From NCBI RefSeq assembly GCF_018966525.1, contig NZ_CP076607.1, positions 806,001 through 870,000 on the forward strand: a DNA stretch of 64,000 nt. Direction: 5' to 3'. The notes under the pieces are model-generated. The model did not search any database. It saw only the letters and a program-made list of their open reading frames with translations, and was not told the DNA's origin. Below are positions 21,657-30,494 of this stretch, piece after piece. The translations under genes were made by a program, and so were the position numbers. How positions within the stretch are numbered: position 1 is the stretch's first letter; each line of letters opens with the position of its first letter. Source of the stretch: Paenibacillus sophorae. Its GTDB lineage: Bacteria > Bacillota > Bacilli > Paenibacillales > Paenibacillaceae.

Positions 21657-22964
21657 GTGAAGGTGCAATCCAGCAGGGATTTCAAGCTGCAGCGGGATGT
21701 CGATTACGGTACCCCTGAGCAAAATAAGGCCGTTAAGCAAATTGTGGCCGACATCAAACAGGAGGGCGACGCCGCCCTTTTCCGCTATACGGAAAAATTC
21801 GATGGAGCCCGGCTCAGCCGTGACAATGTGCGGGTAACCCAGGAAGAGCTTCAGGCCGCTTACAAGCATGTTGAAGACTCTTTTGTCTCGGCGATCCGGG
21901 CCGCAGCGGATAACATCCGTGCCTTCCATGCCAGACAGAAGCGCAACTCCTGGATGGATCTGCAGCCCGACGGCACGATTCTGGGACAGATCATCCGGCC
22001 GCTGCAGCGCGTGGGCGTATACGTTCCCGGAGGCAAGGCATCCTATCCTTCTTCCGTGCTGATGAATGTGATTCCCGCCCAGATCGCAGGCGTTCCCGAG
22101 ATCGTGATGGTAACGCCGCCGGCAACAGGCGGAAAGGAAGGCATTGATCCTTACATTCTGGTCGCCGCAGCCGAGGCCGGCGTTAATGAGATCTACCGTG
22201 TCGGCGGCGCTCAGGCCGTCGCCGCGCTGGCCTTTGGCACGGAGTCTATCGCGCCGGTCGATAAAATCTGCGGGCCGGGTAATATTTACGTCGCGCTGGC
22301 CAAGCGCGAGGTGTACGGCGCCGTAGACATCGACAGCATCGCCGGACCGAGCGAGATTGTTGTGCTGGCGGATGACACCGCCGAACCGGCTTATATCGCT
22401 GCCGATCTGCTGTCGCAGGCGGAGCATGACGAGATGGCTTCGGCGATTCTTGTGACGCCTTCACAGGCGCTGGCCGAGGCGGTCGCCGCCGAGGTGGAGC
22501 GGCAGCTTCGGGTGTTGCCGCGTGAGGCAATCGCCCGTGCTTCCGTGGACAATTACGGCGCCATTATCGTAGTAGAGACGCTGGAAGAAGGAATTTCCGT
22601 AGTCAACCGGCTGGCGCCGGAGCATCTGGAAATCGTGACGCAGGACCCGATGGCGCTAACCGGGGCGGTCCGGAACGCCGGGGCGATTTTCCTCGGGCCG
22701 TACAGCTCGGAGCCGGTAGGCGATTATTTTGCCGGCCCGAACCATATTATTCCGACGAACGGAACGGCGCGGTTCTCGTCGCCGGTGGATGTGGACGATT
22801 TCATTAAGAAATCGAGCCTGATTTATTATAGCAAAGAGGCGCTCCTGCGCGACGGCAAGACGATCATTGAACTGGCTCGCCGCGAAGGGTTAGAGGCTCA
22901 TGCCAGAGCGGTGGAAATCAGACTGGAGAACGAAGCGAAGGGTGGAGAAGCGGATGGAGAATAA
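21657..22964 (+). CDS. hisD: Histidinol dehydrogenase
   Basis: 435-aa zinc enzyme performing the last two NAD-dependent oxidations of histidinol to histidine. Signature region includes ICGPGNIYVALAKREVYGAVDID, then the SIAGPSE block; catalytic Glu-His in RLAPEHLEI and the Zn ligands in AGPNHIIPT are present. GTG start at 21657, five bases after AAGGAGG. It overlaps hisB by 11 bp. Confidence 0.97.
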   Translation: MKVQSSRDFKLQRDVDYGTPEQNKAVKQIVADIKQEGDAALFRYTEKFDGARLSRDNVRVTQEELQAAYKHVEDSFVSAIRAAADNIRAFHARQKRNSWMDLQPDGTILGQIIRPLQRVGVYVPGGKASYPSSVLMNVIPAQIAGVPEIVMVTPPATGGKEGIDPYILVAAAEAGVNEIYRVGGAQAVAALAFGTESIAPVDKICGPGNIYVALAKREVYGAVDIDSIAGPSEIVVLADDTAEPAYIAADLLSQAEHDEMASAILVTPSQALAEAVAAEVERQLRVLPREAIARASVDNYGAIIVVETLEEGISVVNRLAPEHLEIVTQDPMALTGAVRNAGAIFLGPYSSEPVGDYFAGPNHIIPTNGTARFSSPVDVDDFIKKSSLIYYSKEALLRDGKTIIELARREGLEAHARAVEIRLENEAKGGEADGE

Positions 22965-23559
22965 CGGGCAACCAACCAGGCAGGCGGGTCTTTCCCGCAA
23001 AACGAATGAAACGGACATTAAGCTGTCGCTGACAGTAGATGGAAGCGGTCAGGCGGAGCTTGAGACCGATGTCCCTTTTCTGAACCATATGCTTGATCTG
23101 TTCACGAAGCACGGCCAGTTCGATCTGTCTGTCCAGGCGCGCGGCGATATCGAGATTGACGATCACCACACGGTAGAGGATATCGGCATCTGTCTCGGTC
23201 AGGCTCTGCGCGAAGCGCTCGGCGACAAGAAGGGCATCAAGCGCTATGCGAGCGTATTTGTGCCGATGGACGAAGCGCTGGCGCAGGTTATTATCGACAT
23301 CAGCAACCGTCCACATTTTGAATATCGCGCGGAGTATCCTTCACAGCAGGTCGGCAGCTTCTCGACAGAGATGGTGCATGAATTCCTATGGAAATTTGCG
23401 CTGGAAGCCCGGCTGACTCTGCATGTCATCGTGCATTACGGCTTTAATACGCATCACATGATCGAAGCTGTATTTAAGGCGCTCGGGCGTGCGCTCGATG
23501 AGGCGACGGCGATTGATCCCCGGGTGAAGGGCGTTCCATCCACGAAAGGAGTGCTGTAA
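22954..23559 (+). CDS. hisB: Imidazoleglycerol-phosphate dehydratase
   Basis: 201-aa monofunctional IGP dehydratase. The two Mn-binding repeats are visible as DHHTVEDIGI and THHMIEAVFKALG. No phosphatase domain is fused, so histidinol phosphate is handled by hisJ downstream. Start ATG 22954 lies inside the hisD end (11-bp overlap) with GGTGGAG upstream; an alternative ATG at 22900 would extend into hisD without need. Confidence 0.96.
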   Translation: MENNGQPTRQAGLSRKTNETDIKLSLTVDGSGQAELETDVPFLNHMLDLFTKHGQFDLSVQARGDIEIDDHHTVEDIGICLGQALREALGDKKGIKRYASVFVPMDEALAQVIIDISNRPHFEYRAEYPSQQVGSFSTEMVHEFLWKFALEARLTLHVIVHYGFNTHHMIEAVFKALGRALDEATAIDPRVKGVPSTKGVL

Positions 23560-23562
23560 CCC

Positions 23563-24180
23563 ATGACCGTTGCTATCGTCGATTACGGGATCGGCAACCT
23601 GCACAGCGTCAGCAAGGCCATTGAGCGTTTGGGCCATGAGCCGCTCGTGACCGGGGAAGCCGGTGAGATTCTCGCGGCGGACCGCGTCATCCTGCCCGGC
23701 GTCGGCGCGTTCGGAGACGCGATGGACCATCTGCGGCAGAGCGGACTGGACAAGGTTGTCAAAGAGGTTGCTGCTGCGGGACGGCAGCCGCTGCTTGGCA
23801 TCTGCCTTGGCATGCAGCTCCTGTTCACCCGCGGCGAGGAATACGGCAGCCATGAGGGGCTTGATCTTTTGCCGGGAACAGTGGTGCGCTTCGAGCCGAG
23901 AGAAGGCTATAAAGTGCCGCATATGGGCTGGAACAAGCTGCAGTACCTTCAGCCGGAGAACCCTCTGCTCAAGGGGCTGGAGGATGGACATGTCTATTTT
24001 GTTCACTCCTATCATGCGCTGGTCGAGCAGAAGAGCGATCTGCTGGCTGTGACGGATTACGGACACCCAGTTACGGCTATCGTCGGGCGGGGCAATGTAT
24101 TCGGCATGCAGTTCCATCCCGAGAAGAGCGGGGAGCTGGGAAGGAAGCTGCTTGAGCAGTTTTTGAAGCTGGAAATCTAA
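23563..24180 (+). CDS. hisH: Imidazole glycerol phosphate synthase glutaminase subunit
   Basis: 205-aa class I glutamine amidotransferase that supplies ammonia to HisF. Nucleophile elbow GICLGMQLLF with the catalytic Cys, and the His-x-Glu pair in FGMQFHPEKSG are present. Starts 3 bp after hisB, so coupled translation is likely. Confidence 0.97.
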   Translation: MTVAIVDYGIGNLHSVSKAIERLGHEPLVTGEAGEILAADRVILPGVGAFGDAMDHLRQSGLDKVVKEVAAAGRQPLLGICLGMQLLFTRGEEYGSHEGLDLLPGTVVRFEPREGYKVPHMGWNKLQYLQPENPLLKGLEDGHVYFVHSYHALVEQKSDLLAVTDYGHPVTAIVGRGNVFGMQFHPEKSGELGRKLLEQFLKLEI

Positions 24181-24290
24181 CCGGGCGTTATCTATTAGCA
24201 AACATGTGCGGACATCATCGGCATTTTCAGAGGGCTGGTGACCGCGACTCAATAAATGATTTTAGTAACGGGAAAGCGGGGAACGGCCAA

Positions 24291-25022
24291 ATGTCTTCTT
24301 TTATCGTGTATCCGGCTATTGATATCCGGAACGGAAAATGCGTCAGGCTGCTGCAGGGCGATTATAATCAGGAAACGGTCTACGGCGACAGCCCGCTCGA
24401 TATGGCCAAATCATGGGAAGAACAGGGCGGAGAGTTCATCCATCTTGTTGATCTGGACGGCGCGAAAGCCGGGCATCCCGTCAATGTTGACATTATCGGA
24501 TCCATCGCCGCTGGCGTGAACGTGCCGGTTCAGGTAGGCGGGGGACTGCGCACACTGGAGGACGTGGAGAAGCTGCTGTCGCTCGGCGTCAGCCGCGTCA
24601 TCATCGGCACCGCTGCCATCAATGACCGGGAATTTACCGAAAACGTATTGGCAAAATACGGCGATAAAGTCGCGATTGGCATCGATGCGCGTAATGGCTA
24701 TGTCGCCACTCATGGCTGGCTCAATACGTCCGAGGTGCTGGCTACGGATTTGGCGAAGGAGCTCGCGTCCAAGGGAGCGGAAACGTTTATCTATACGGAT
24801 ATCTCCCGCGACGGGATGATGCAGGGCCCGAACGTGGAGGGCATTCTCGCCATGGCGCAGGCCAGCGGCAAGAGCGTTATCGCCTCCGGCGGGGTTACCA
24901 TCCAGGACGATCTGTTTCGCCTCAGTGCGCATAAGAACAGTGGTATCGGCGGCGCCATCGTTGGCAAGGCGCTGTATACCGGCAATATCAAGCTTGCCGA
25001 AGCATTGGCGGCGCTGAAGTAA
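24291..25022 (+). CDS. hisA: ProFAR isomerase HisA
   Basis: 243-aa TIM-barrel isomerase. Opening motif FIVYPAIDIRNGKCVRLLQG, the phosphate sites VGGGLRT and IASGGVT, and both catalytic aspartates (AIDI; TDISRDG) are clear. Start ATG 24291 is preferred over an in-frame ATG at 24204 because the extension lacks homology; the ribosome site (GCGGGGA) is modest. It lies 110 bp after hisH and 466 bp before hisF, and that gap contains a tandem repeat. Confidence 0.95.
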   Translation: MSSFIVYPAIDIRNGKCVRLLQGDYNQETVYGDSPLDMAKSWEEQGGEFIHLVDLDGAKAGHPVNVDIIGSIAAGVNVPVQVGGGLRTLEDVEKLLSLGVSRVIIGTAAINDREFTENVLAKYGDKVAIGIDARNGYVATHGWLNTSEVLATDLAKELASKGAETFIYTDISRDGMMQGPNVEGILAMAQASGKSVIASGGVTIQDDLFRLSAHKNSGIGGAIVGKALYTGNIKLAEALAALK

Positions 25023-25050
25023 GCCTGGCCCGATGGGCCTGAAACGCGGG

Positions 25051-25290
25051 ACGCGAAGGTTTAGGATTTTAGCTGTTTCGCAGGCGGGGCGAGCCCGCCG
25101 CCCCGAAGGGGCCAAAACCGCGGCACGCGAAGGTTTAGGGTTTGGCTGTTTCGCAGGCGGGGCAAGCCCGCCGCCCCGAAGGGGCCAAAACAGCGGCACG
25201 CGAAGGTTTAGGGTTTTAGCTGTTTCGCAGGCGGGGCAAGCCCGCCGCCCCGAAGGGGCCAAACCCGCGGGACGCGAAGGTTTTAGGGTT
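25051..25290 (+). repeat. GC-rich tandem repeat of about 74 bp inside the his operon
   Basis: Three full copies (25051-25124, 25125-25197, 25198-25271; 74, 73 and 74 bp) plus a partial fourth from 25272. Each copy opens with ACGCGAAGGTTTAGG, continues with GCTGTTTCGCAGGCGGGGC, and contains two hairpins: GGCGGGC-RAG-CCCGCC and GCCCC-GAA-GGGGC. Copies differ at only a few bases, implying recent duplication. Both strands are open for long stretches by composition, but no coding role is supported. Confidence 0.9.
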
Positions 25291-25429
25291 TTGCCCTTTA
25301 CCGCAGGAGCGCCGCAGTCCAAGCGGTCCCGCAGGGATAAGCGGTCGCACCACAAAAATAAACTAAGGAGCGCCTTCGCCCCTGCCCCCGCCAAACTTCC
25401 GGGTGTCCAGAGGGCGGAGCCCTTGGGGT

Positions 25430-25461
25430 CCCCCTTGGCTAAGGGGGATTTAGGGGGATCG
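25430..25461. repeat. Short palindromic CCCCTTGGCTAAGGGG-type element
   Basis: CCCCCTTGGCTAAGGGGG followed by ATTTAGGGGGAT, just 28 bp before hisF. It resembles dispersed small palindromes seen in many genomes. It has a hairpin but no T run. 25291-25429 shows nothing else recognisable. Confidence 0.5.
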
Positions 25462-25488
25462 AAAACGCTTTTACAAGGAGGTATAAAC

Positions 25489-26247
25489 ATGCTGGCCAAA
25501 CGCATCATACCCTGCCTGGACGTTAAGGACGGCCGGGTAGTAAAAGGCGTTAACTTTGTAAACCTGCGGGATGCCGGCGATCCGGTGGAACTCGCGGCGA
25601 TTTACGACCGGGAAGGCGCGGATGAGCTGGTGTTCCTGGATATTTCCGCATCAGTGGAAGGCCGGGCGACCATGGTCGAGGTCGTGCGGAGGACCGCAGG
25701 CGAAATCTCCATCCCGTTCACGGTGGGGGGAGGCATATCGGCCCCCGAGCATATGAAGACGATCTTGCGCGCCGGAGCCGACAAAATCGGCATTAACACC
25801 GCGGCTGTAAACAATCCGCAGCTCATTCTCGAAGGAGCGCGGCGGTTCGGTTCCCAATGTATTGTAGTGGCGGTAGATGCCAAATATAATGAAAATTGGG
25901 GCGAGTGGGAAGTGTACACCCACGGAGGACGCAAGCCTTCCGGAATCAAGGCGCTGGAGTGGGTGAAGGAGGCTGAGAGGCTGGGGGCGGGCGAGATTTT
26001 GCTCACCAGCATGGATGCCGATGGCACCAAGGACGGCTTTGATATAAAACTCACATCTGCTGTCAGTGATCTGGTGGATATTCCGGTGATCGCGTCGGGC
26101 GGAGCGGGAAAGATTGAGCATTTTTACGATGTGTTCACTGCGGGCAAGGCGGATGCCGGGCTTGCAGCGACCATTTTTCATTATAAGGAAATTGCGATCG
26201 GCGATTTAAAGGCCGACTTAAAACAAAAGGGTGTGGAGATCCGATGA
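25489..26247 (+). CDS. hisF: Imidazole glycerol phosphate synthase cyclase subunit
   Basis: 252-aa TIM-barrel cyclase forming IGP and AICAR with HisH-derived ammonia. N-terminal AKRIIPCLDVKDGRVVKGVNF, catalytic Asp in CLDV and in SMDADGTKDG, and the phosphate sites VGGGIS and ASGGAG are intact. ATG 25489 follows ACAAGGAGG; the same frame is open upstream through the repeat region to 25033 but that extension is not family-like. It overlaps hisI by 4 bp (ATGA). Confidence 0.97.
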   Translation: MLAKRIIPCLDVKDGRVVKGVNFVNLRDAGDPVELAAIYDREGADELVFLDISASVEGRATMVEVVRRTAGEISIPFTVGGGISAPEHMKTILRAGADKIGINTAAVNNPQLILEGARRFGSQCIVVAVDAKYNENWGEWEVYTHGGRKPSGIKALEWVKEAERLGAGEILLTSMDADGTKDGFDIKLTSAVSDLVDIPVIASGGAGKIEHFYDVFTAGKADAGLAATIFHYKEIAIGDLKADLKQKGVEIR

Positions 26248-26969
26248 ACGAACAGCAAAACAAGGCGACATCTGAGCAACAGGAAATTTTGGAAGGAATA
26301 CGCTGGAATGAGGCCGGGCTTCTGCCGGCTATTGTGCAGGATGATACTACCCTGGAAGTGCTTATGTTCGCATACATGAACCCGGAATCGCTGAAGCTGT
26401 CCCTGGAGAGCGGACAGACCTGGTTCTGGAGCCGTTCGCGGGGGGAGTTGTGGCATAAAGGCGGCACTTCGGGCAACACACAGGCGATTACCTCGATTCA
26501 CTACGACTGTGACAGCGACACTCTGCTTGTGAAGGTCAAACCGGAGGGTCCGGCCTGCCATACGGGCCAGGTGTCATGCTTCTACCGCGAGCTTCCGCTC
26601 GGGAGCAAGGCCGCGGCTGGCAAGCCGCTGGCGGACGAATTGCATAGCGGCGGCAGTCAGTCAACCGAGGCCCGTTTTGCCGTGCTGGCCGAACTGGAGC
26701 GCGTTATCGCCGAGAGAGAGGCGGAGCGTCCGGAAGGAGCCTACACCACGTATCTGTTCGACAAAGGCGTTGACAAGATCCTGAAGAAGGTCGGCGAAGA
26801 GACGGCGGAAACGATTATCGCGGCCAAAAACAAGGATAATGCCGAGCTCCGGCTGGAAGTCAGCGATCTGATCTATCATCTGCTCGTCCTGCTGCAGGAG
26901 CGCAAGCTTCCGCTCGACGACATTATGGAAGAGTTGAGCGCGCGCCACGAGCGGCCCCGCCGCGATTAG
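26244..26969 (+). CDS. hisI: Bifunctional PRA-CH/PRA-PH HisIE
   Basis: 241-aa fusion of phosphoribosyl-AMP cyclohydrolase and phosphoribosyl-ATP pyrophosphatase (steps 2 and 3). The cyclohydrolase half (about 15-125) has TWFWSRSRGELWHKGGTSGN and the Mg-binding DCDSDTLL with Zn cysteines (CHTGQVSCF). The pyrophosphatase half (about 145-241) has the helical KKVGEETAETIIAAKNKD motif. Overlaps hisF by 4 bp. Confidence 0.96.
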   Translation: MNEQQNKATSEQQEILEGIRWNEAGLLPAIVQDDTTLEVLMFAYMNPESLKLSLESGQTWFWSRSRGELWHKGGTSGNTQAITSIHYDCDSDTLLVKVKPEGPACHTGQVSCFYRELPLGSKAAAGKPLADELHSGGSQSTEARFAVLAELERVIAEREAERPEGAYTTYLFDKGVDKILKKVGEETAETIIAAKNKDNAELRLEVSDLIYHLLVLLQERKLPLDDIMEELSARHERPRRD

Positions 26970-26987
26970 TACAGAAGGGAGCCTCCC

Positions 26988-27815
26988 ATGCATATCGATT
27001 ACCATACCCATCACGAGCGCTGCGGACATGCCGTAGGCAAGCTCGAAGATTACGTTCGCCGGGGCATCGAACTCGGCCTTAAGCAGCTCGGTCTGTCGGA
27101 TCATCTGCCGCTGATTCATGTCGATCCGGCGCAGTATTATCCGGAGATGGCTATGCCGCTTGAGGAGCTTCCCCGCTATGTGGAGGAATGTCTGGCCTTG
27201 AAGGAGCGTTACCGGGGAGTCATTGATATCCGGGTAGGGCTTGAAGCCGATTATATTGAAGGCTATGAAGAGGAAATCCGCGAACTGCTCGCTCCTTACC
27301 CTTGGGATTACCTGATCGGCTCGGTGCATTTTCTTGGTGAGTGGGATATTACCGACTTCCGGCAAGTTCACGGCTGGGAGGGCAAAGATCCCCTTGCGGT
27401 CTACCGGCGTTATTATAAAGCGATTATCCAGGCGGCGTCTTCGGGATTATACGATATAATAGGGCATATGGATGTCATCAAAAGATTCGGCTACGGACCG
27501 GATACTGCCGAAGGCAGGGCGGAAGTGAAGAAACTAGAGCTAAGCGCGCTGCGGAGAATAGCGGATGCGGGAATCGCGATGGAGCTGAACGCCTCCGGCC
27601 TGTTCAAGCCCTGTGCGGAGATGTTTCCGGCTCCGCATGTGCTGAAGCAAGCGTTTGAGCTGGGCATCCCGCTGACGCTGGGGTCGGACGCCCATGATCC
27701 GGCGAAGCTTGGCGAAGGCCTTGCGGATGCCCGCAGGCTGCTCTGGGATACGGGATTCCGTGAACTCGCGGTGTTTGAAGACCGCCGCCGGGAAATGGTC
27801 TCTTTTGAAGGATAA
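26988..27815 (+). CDS. hisJ: Histidinol-phosphatase, PHP type
   Basis: 275-aa PHP-family metal phosphatase that converts histidinol phosphate to histidinol. Metal motifs DYHTHHERCGH near the N-terminus, GLSDHLP and the late GSDAHDPAKLGEG are visible. It explains why hisB is monofunctional. It lies 18 bp after hisIE, ends the histidine biosynthetic genes and is 22 bp before the prs-like gene. hisC (aminotransferase) is not in the window. Confidence 0.94.
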   Translation: MHIDYHTHHERCGHAVGKLEDYVRRGIELGLKQLGLSDHLPLIHVDPAQYYPEMAMPLEELPRYVEECLALKERYRGVIDIRVGLEADYIEGYEEEIRELLAPYPWDYLIGSVHFLGEWDITDFRQVHGWEGKDPLAVYRRYYKAIIQAASSGLYDIIGHMDVIKRFGYGPDTAEGRAEVKKLELSALRRIADAGIAMELNASGLFKPCAEMFPAPHVLKQAFELGIPLTLGSDAHDPAKLGEGLADARRLLWDTGFRELAVFEDRRREMVSFEG

Positions 27816-27837
27816 TAATTTAACTAAGGAGGGCGCT

Positions 27838-28788
27838 ATGCAGCACCATACATTGCGTATTTTTTCCGGCTCGTCCAACCCAAAGCTGGCTGCGGATATT
27901 GCCTCAAGGCTTGGCGTGGAGCTGGGTAAGATCAAGCTGACCCGTTTCAAGAGCGGCGAGATTTATGTGCATTATGAAGAAAGCATCCGGAATTGCGACG
28001 TCTTTTTGCTGCAATCTCTCTCCCATCCCATCAATGAGCTGTTCGTCGAGCTGCTGGTGATGATTGATGCCGCCAAACGGGCGTCGGCCCGAACGGTCAA
28101 TATTATCGTTCCGTACTACGGCTATGCCCGTCAAGAGCGCAAGTCCGCACCAAGAGAGCCAATCTCCGCTAAAATGGTTGCCGACGTGCTGACGACAGCC
28201 GGCGCTACGCGCGTACTCACCATCGACCTGCATGCGGCGGCGATCCAGGGCTTCTTCAACATTCCGGTGGATCACCTGACGGCGCTTGACCTGATCAGCG
28301 CCTATCTGAAGGCAAAGAATTTGTCCGATGTGGTGGTTGTATCGCCCGATGCCGGGCGTGCTTCCACGGCCGAGAAGCTGGCAAGCAAGCTGGATTCGCC
28401 ATTTGCCATTATGATCAAGAAACGGCCGGCCCATAACGAATCGGTCATAACCCACGTCATTGGCGATGTGGAGGGACGGACCCCGGTCATTATCGAAGAT
28501 CTGATCGATACGGGAACTACCATTGTCAACGTTGTCGAAGGACTGAAGGAGAGAGGGGCCAAGAACAGCATCGTCTGCGCCACGCATGGATTGTTCTCCG
28601 GTCCGGCGATCGAACGGCTGGATCACCCCGGAATTGAGGAAGTGGTGGTAACCGATTCGATCGAGCTGCCTGCCGACCATTCCGGCCGCTTCACCGTTCT
28701 CTCGGTCGCTCCAATGTTGGCGAGGGCCACAAGCATTATTATTGAGGGCGGTTCTATAGACAAGCTTCTTGGAGACGCGGGAATATAA
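27838..28788 (+). CDS. prs: Ribose-phosphate pyrophosphokinase paralogue in the his operon
   Basis: 316-aa PRPP synthase family protein making PRPP, the first substrate of HisG. Catalytic block TIDLHAAAIQGFF keeps the key His and YYGYARQERK, then APREPISAK, is canonical. Two blocks deviate: VSPDAGRASTA where housekeeping Prs has VSPDHGG, and EDLIDTGTT in place of DD-IDTAGT in the PRPP loop. So it looks like a divergent second copy rather than the housekeeping enzyme, which usually sits beside glmU. Ribosome site AAGGAGG, start ATG 27838, in line with the his genes and followed by a terminator. Confidence 0.88.
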   Translation: MQHHTLRIFSGSSNPKLAADIASRLGVELGKIKLTRFKSGEIYVHYEESIRNCDVFLLQSLSHPINELFVELLVMIDAAKRASARTVNIIVPYYGYARQERKSAPREPISAKMVADVLTTAGATRVLTIDLHAAAIQGFFNIPVDHLTALDLISAYLKAKNLSDVVVVSPDAGRASTAEKLASKLDSPFAIMIKKRPAHNESVITHVIGDVEGRTPVIIEDLIDTGTTIVNVVEGLKERGAKNSIVCATHGLFSGPAIERLDHPGIEEVVVTDSIELPADHSGRFTVLSVAPMLARATSIIIEGGSIDKLLGDAGI

Positions 28789-28806
28789 CATTCCCCCGTC
28801 TTTTTT
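28774..28806 (+). terminator. Terminator of the his-prs operon
   Basis: GACG-C-GGGAAT pairs with ATTCCC-C-CGTC, followed by six T. It begins inside the last codons of the prs-like gene. Confidence 0.8.
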
Positions 28807-28851
28807 CATCTCAAGAATGAAATAGGATACGGAATCAGGCACCCGTTCAAC

Positions 28852-28882
28852 TTGAAAACCTCTTTCGGTTTTATGGTATACT
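28852..28882 (+). promoter_or_regulatory. Promoter of the TPR gene-trxB unit
   Basis: TTGAAA (28852-28857), 19-bp spacer, extended -10 TGG-TATACT (28877-28882). The 120-nt leader that follows contains nested hairpins: AGCGG (28912-28916)/CCGCT (28937-28941) enclosing CAAAC-GTGAA-GTTTG. Confidence 0.55.
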
Positions 28883-29003
28883 GTGTGAAGACAGCCGGGA
28901 CCAAACCTGGAAGCGGCAAACGTGAAGTTTGGAGAACCGCTCGGGCAAGCGCGTCTCCTGTTGGAAAGAGGGTTAGGGAGCTTACAAGGAGGTGCCAGCT
29001 TCC

Positions 29004-30386
29004 ATGATAGAAAAGATTTCAGAGATCGATGGCGGGACAGGAAATGTTATCCCCGTCGCTCTGAACGCTAATTTTTTCTTTGAAAGAGCTGTCCGTTCGC
29101 TGGATCGCTTTCAATATGAAAAAGCACTGAAAAATTTCCGCAAAGCGGTTGAATATGAACCGGAAAATCCGGTTAATCATTGCAATATGGCGGGTATACT
29201 GTCGGAGATGGGAGATTACGAGGCGTCTAACGCCATTCTAGCCCACGTACTGGAACAGGTTGACCCATCCATGACGGAATGCCATTTCTATATGGCCAAT
29301 AACTTCGCCAATATGGAAAGCTTCGAGGAGGCCGAGCGATCGCTCGTGACGTATCTTGAGGAGGATGCGACCGGGGAGTTCCTCGCGGAATCGGAGGAGC
29401 TGATGGAGCTGCTGCACTATGAGCTCGACCGTCCCGTTGCGCTGAAACGGATCCGCAGCCGGGAAGGGGCGGTAGAACATGACCGAGCCCGCGGCCTGCT
29501 GGAAGAAGGGAAATTTCCGGAGGCGGTTCGTCTCTTGGAGGAGATCACAGAGGGAACACCCGATTTTTTGGCGGCGCATAATAATCTGGCTTTGGCGTAT
29601 TTTTATATGGGCCGGTTTGCCAAGGCGAAAGAATGCATTGCGCGTGTGCTGGAGCAGGAGCCGGGCAATTTGCACGCACTCTGCAATTTGGCGATTTTCC
29701 TGCAGTATGAAGGGGACCGGAGCACGATGGATGAGTTGCTGCGCATGCTGGAGGTCACCGTTCCGATCCACCGGGAGCATGTCTTCAAGCTTGCGACGAC
29801 AATGGGGATTCTGGGCCGGCACAGAGCTGCTTATGGTCATTTCCGCCGTCTGCTGAAAGACGAGGAGATCAGCGGTGACGCCGGGCTGTATCATTACTGC
29901 GCAGCCGCAGCCTGCAACAGCGGACTGCTGCTGGAAGCCGAGCGCTGCTGGCGGCAAGCCGCCAAGCTGGACCCGGAGTCGGCGGTGCCCCGGTTCTTCT
30001 TGAACCAGCTGCATCAGTCTACGGCGGAGGGTTCGGAACTGCCGGCCGTCAGCTATAATTATCAGCTCCCCTTTCAGGAGCAGCTTAAGCAGTGGAAGGC
30101 CAACAAGGGCAGCTTTGTGGAGCAGGTTAGAGTAAATCCGCTGCTGCGTTCGTCCTTCTTTTGGGCTCTGCGATACGGAGATGCAAACTTGAAGCGGCAG
30201 GTCACCGAAGCGCTGAGTTGGATCGGCGACGAGGAGATGGCCGGGGTCCTCAAGGAACTGCTTAACGAGTCGGTGCAGGACGGAAAGCAGGAGGAAGCCG
30301 GTCTTCTCCGCCTGCAGAAACTTATCGGTATGGAGGCGGAGAAGGAACCGCGCCCCGAAGGAAAAGAGAGGCTTCCGCGCGGCTAG
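29004..30386 (+). CDS. Tetratricopeptide repeat protein (YvcD-like)
   Basis: 460-aa cytoplasmic TPR protein with no signal peptide or membrane segment. TPR units are evident around residues 28-65 (ALKNFRKAVEYEPENPVNHCNMAG), 60-100, 155-225 (FPEAVRLLEEITEGTPDFLAAHNNLALAY-type, then AKECIARVLEQEPGNLHALCN), and 290-330. ATG 29004 is used; GTG 28992 would overlap the AAGGAGG site at 28986-28992. In B. subtilis a TPR protein (YvcD) also precedes trxB. Partner unknown; scaffold role is only a family-based guess. Confidence 0.85.
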   Translation: MIEKISEIDGGTGNVIPVALNANFFFERAVRSLDRFQYEKALKNFRKAVEYEPENPVNHCNMAGILSEMGDYEASNAILAHVLEQVDPSMTECHFYMANNFANMESFEEAERSLVTYLEEDATGEFLAESEELMELLHYELDRPVALKRIRSREGAVEHDRARGLLEEGKFPEAVRLLEEITEGTPDFLAAHNNLALAYFYMGRFAKAKECIARVLEQEPGNLHALCNLAIFLQYEGDRSTMDELLRMLEVTVPIHREHVFKLATTMGILGRHRAAYGHFRRLLKDEEISGDAGLYHYCAAAACNSGLLLEAERCWRQAAKLDPESAVPRFFLNQLHQSTAEGSELPAVSYNYQLPFQEQLKQWKANKGSFVEQVRVNPLLRSSFFWALRYGDANLKRQVTEALSWIGDEEMAGVLKELLNESVQDGKQEEAGLLRLQKLIGMEAEKEPRPEGKERLPRG

Positions 30387-30494
30387 CAGTTCCGTGCGGA
30401 GCCACGGGATCGTTGCCTTTGGGCATAATAGGGATAACAAGCTGGGCATACAGCCAAACTTTATAATAATCCGTTTGCGAGGAGGGCACTCAAG

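Noticed and set aside
24411..25508. 365-codon minus-strand ORF across hisA and the repeat region
   Set aside because: It is antisense to hisA and passes through GC-rich repeats; no family resemblance.
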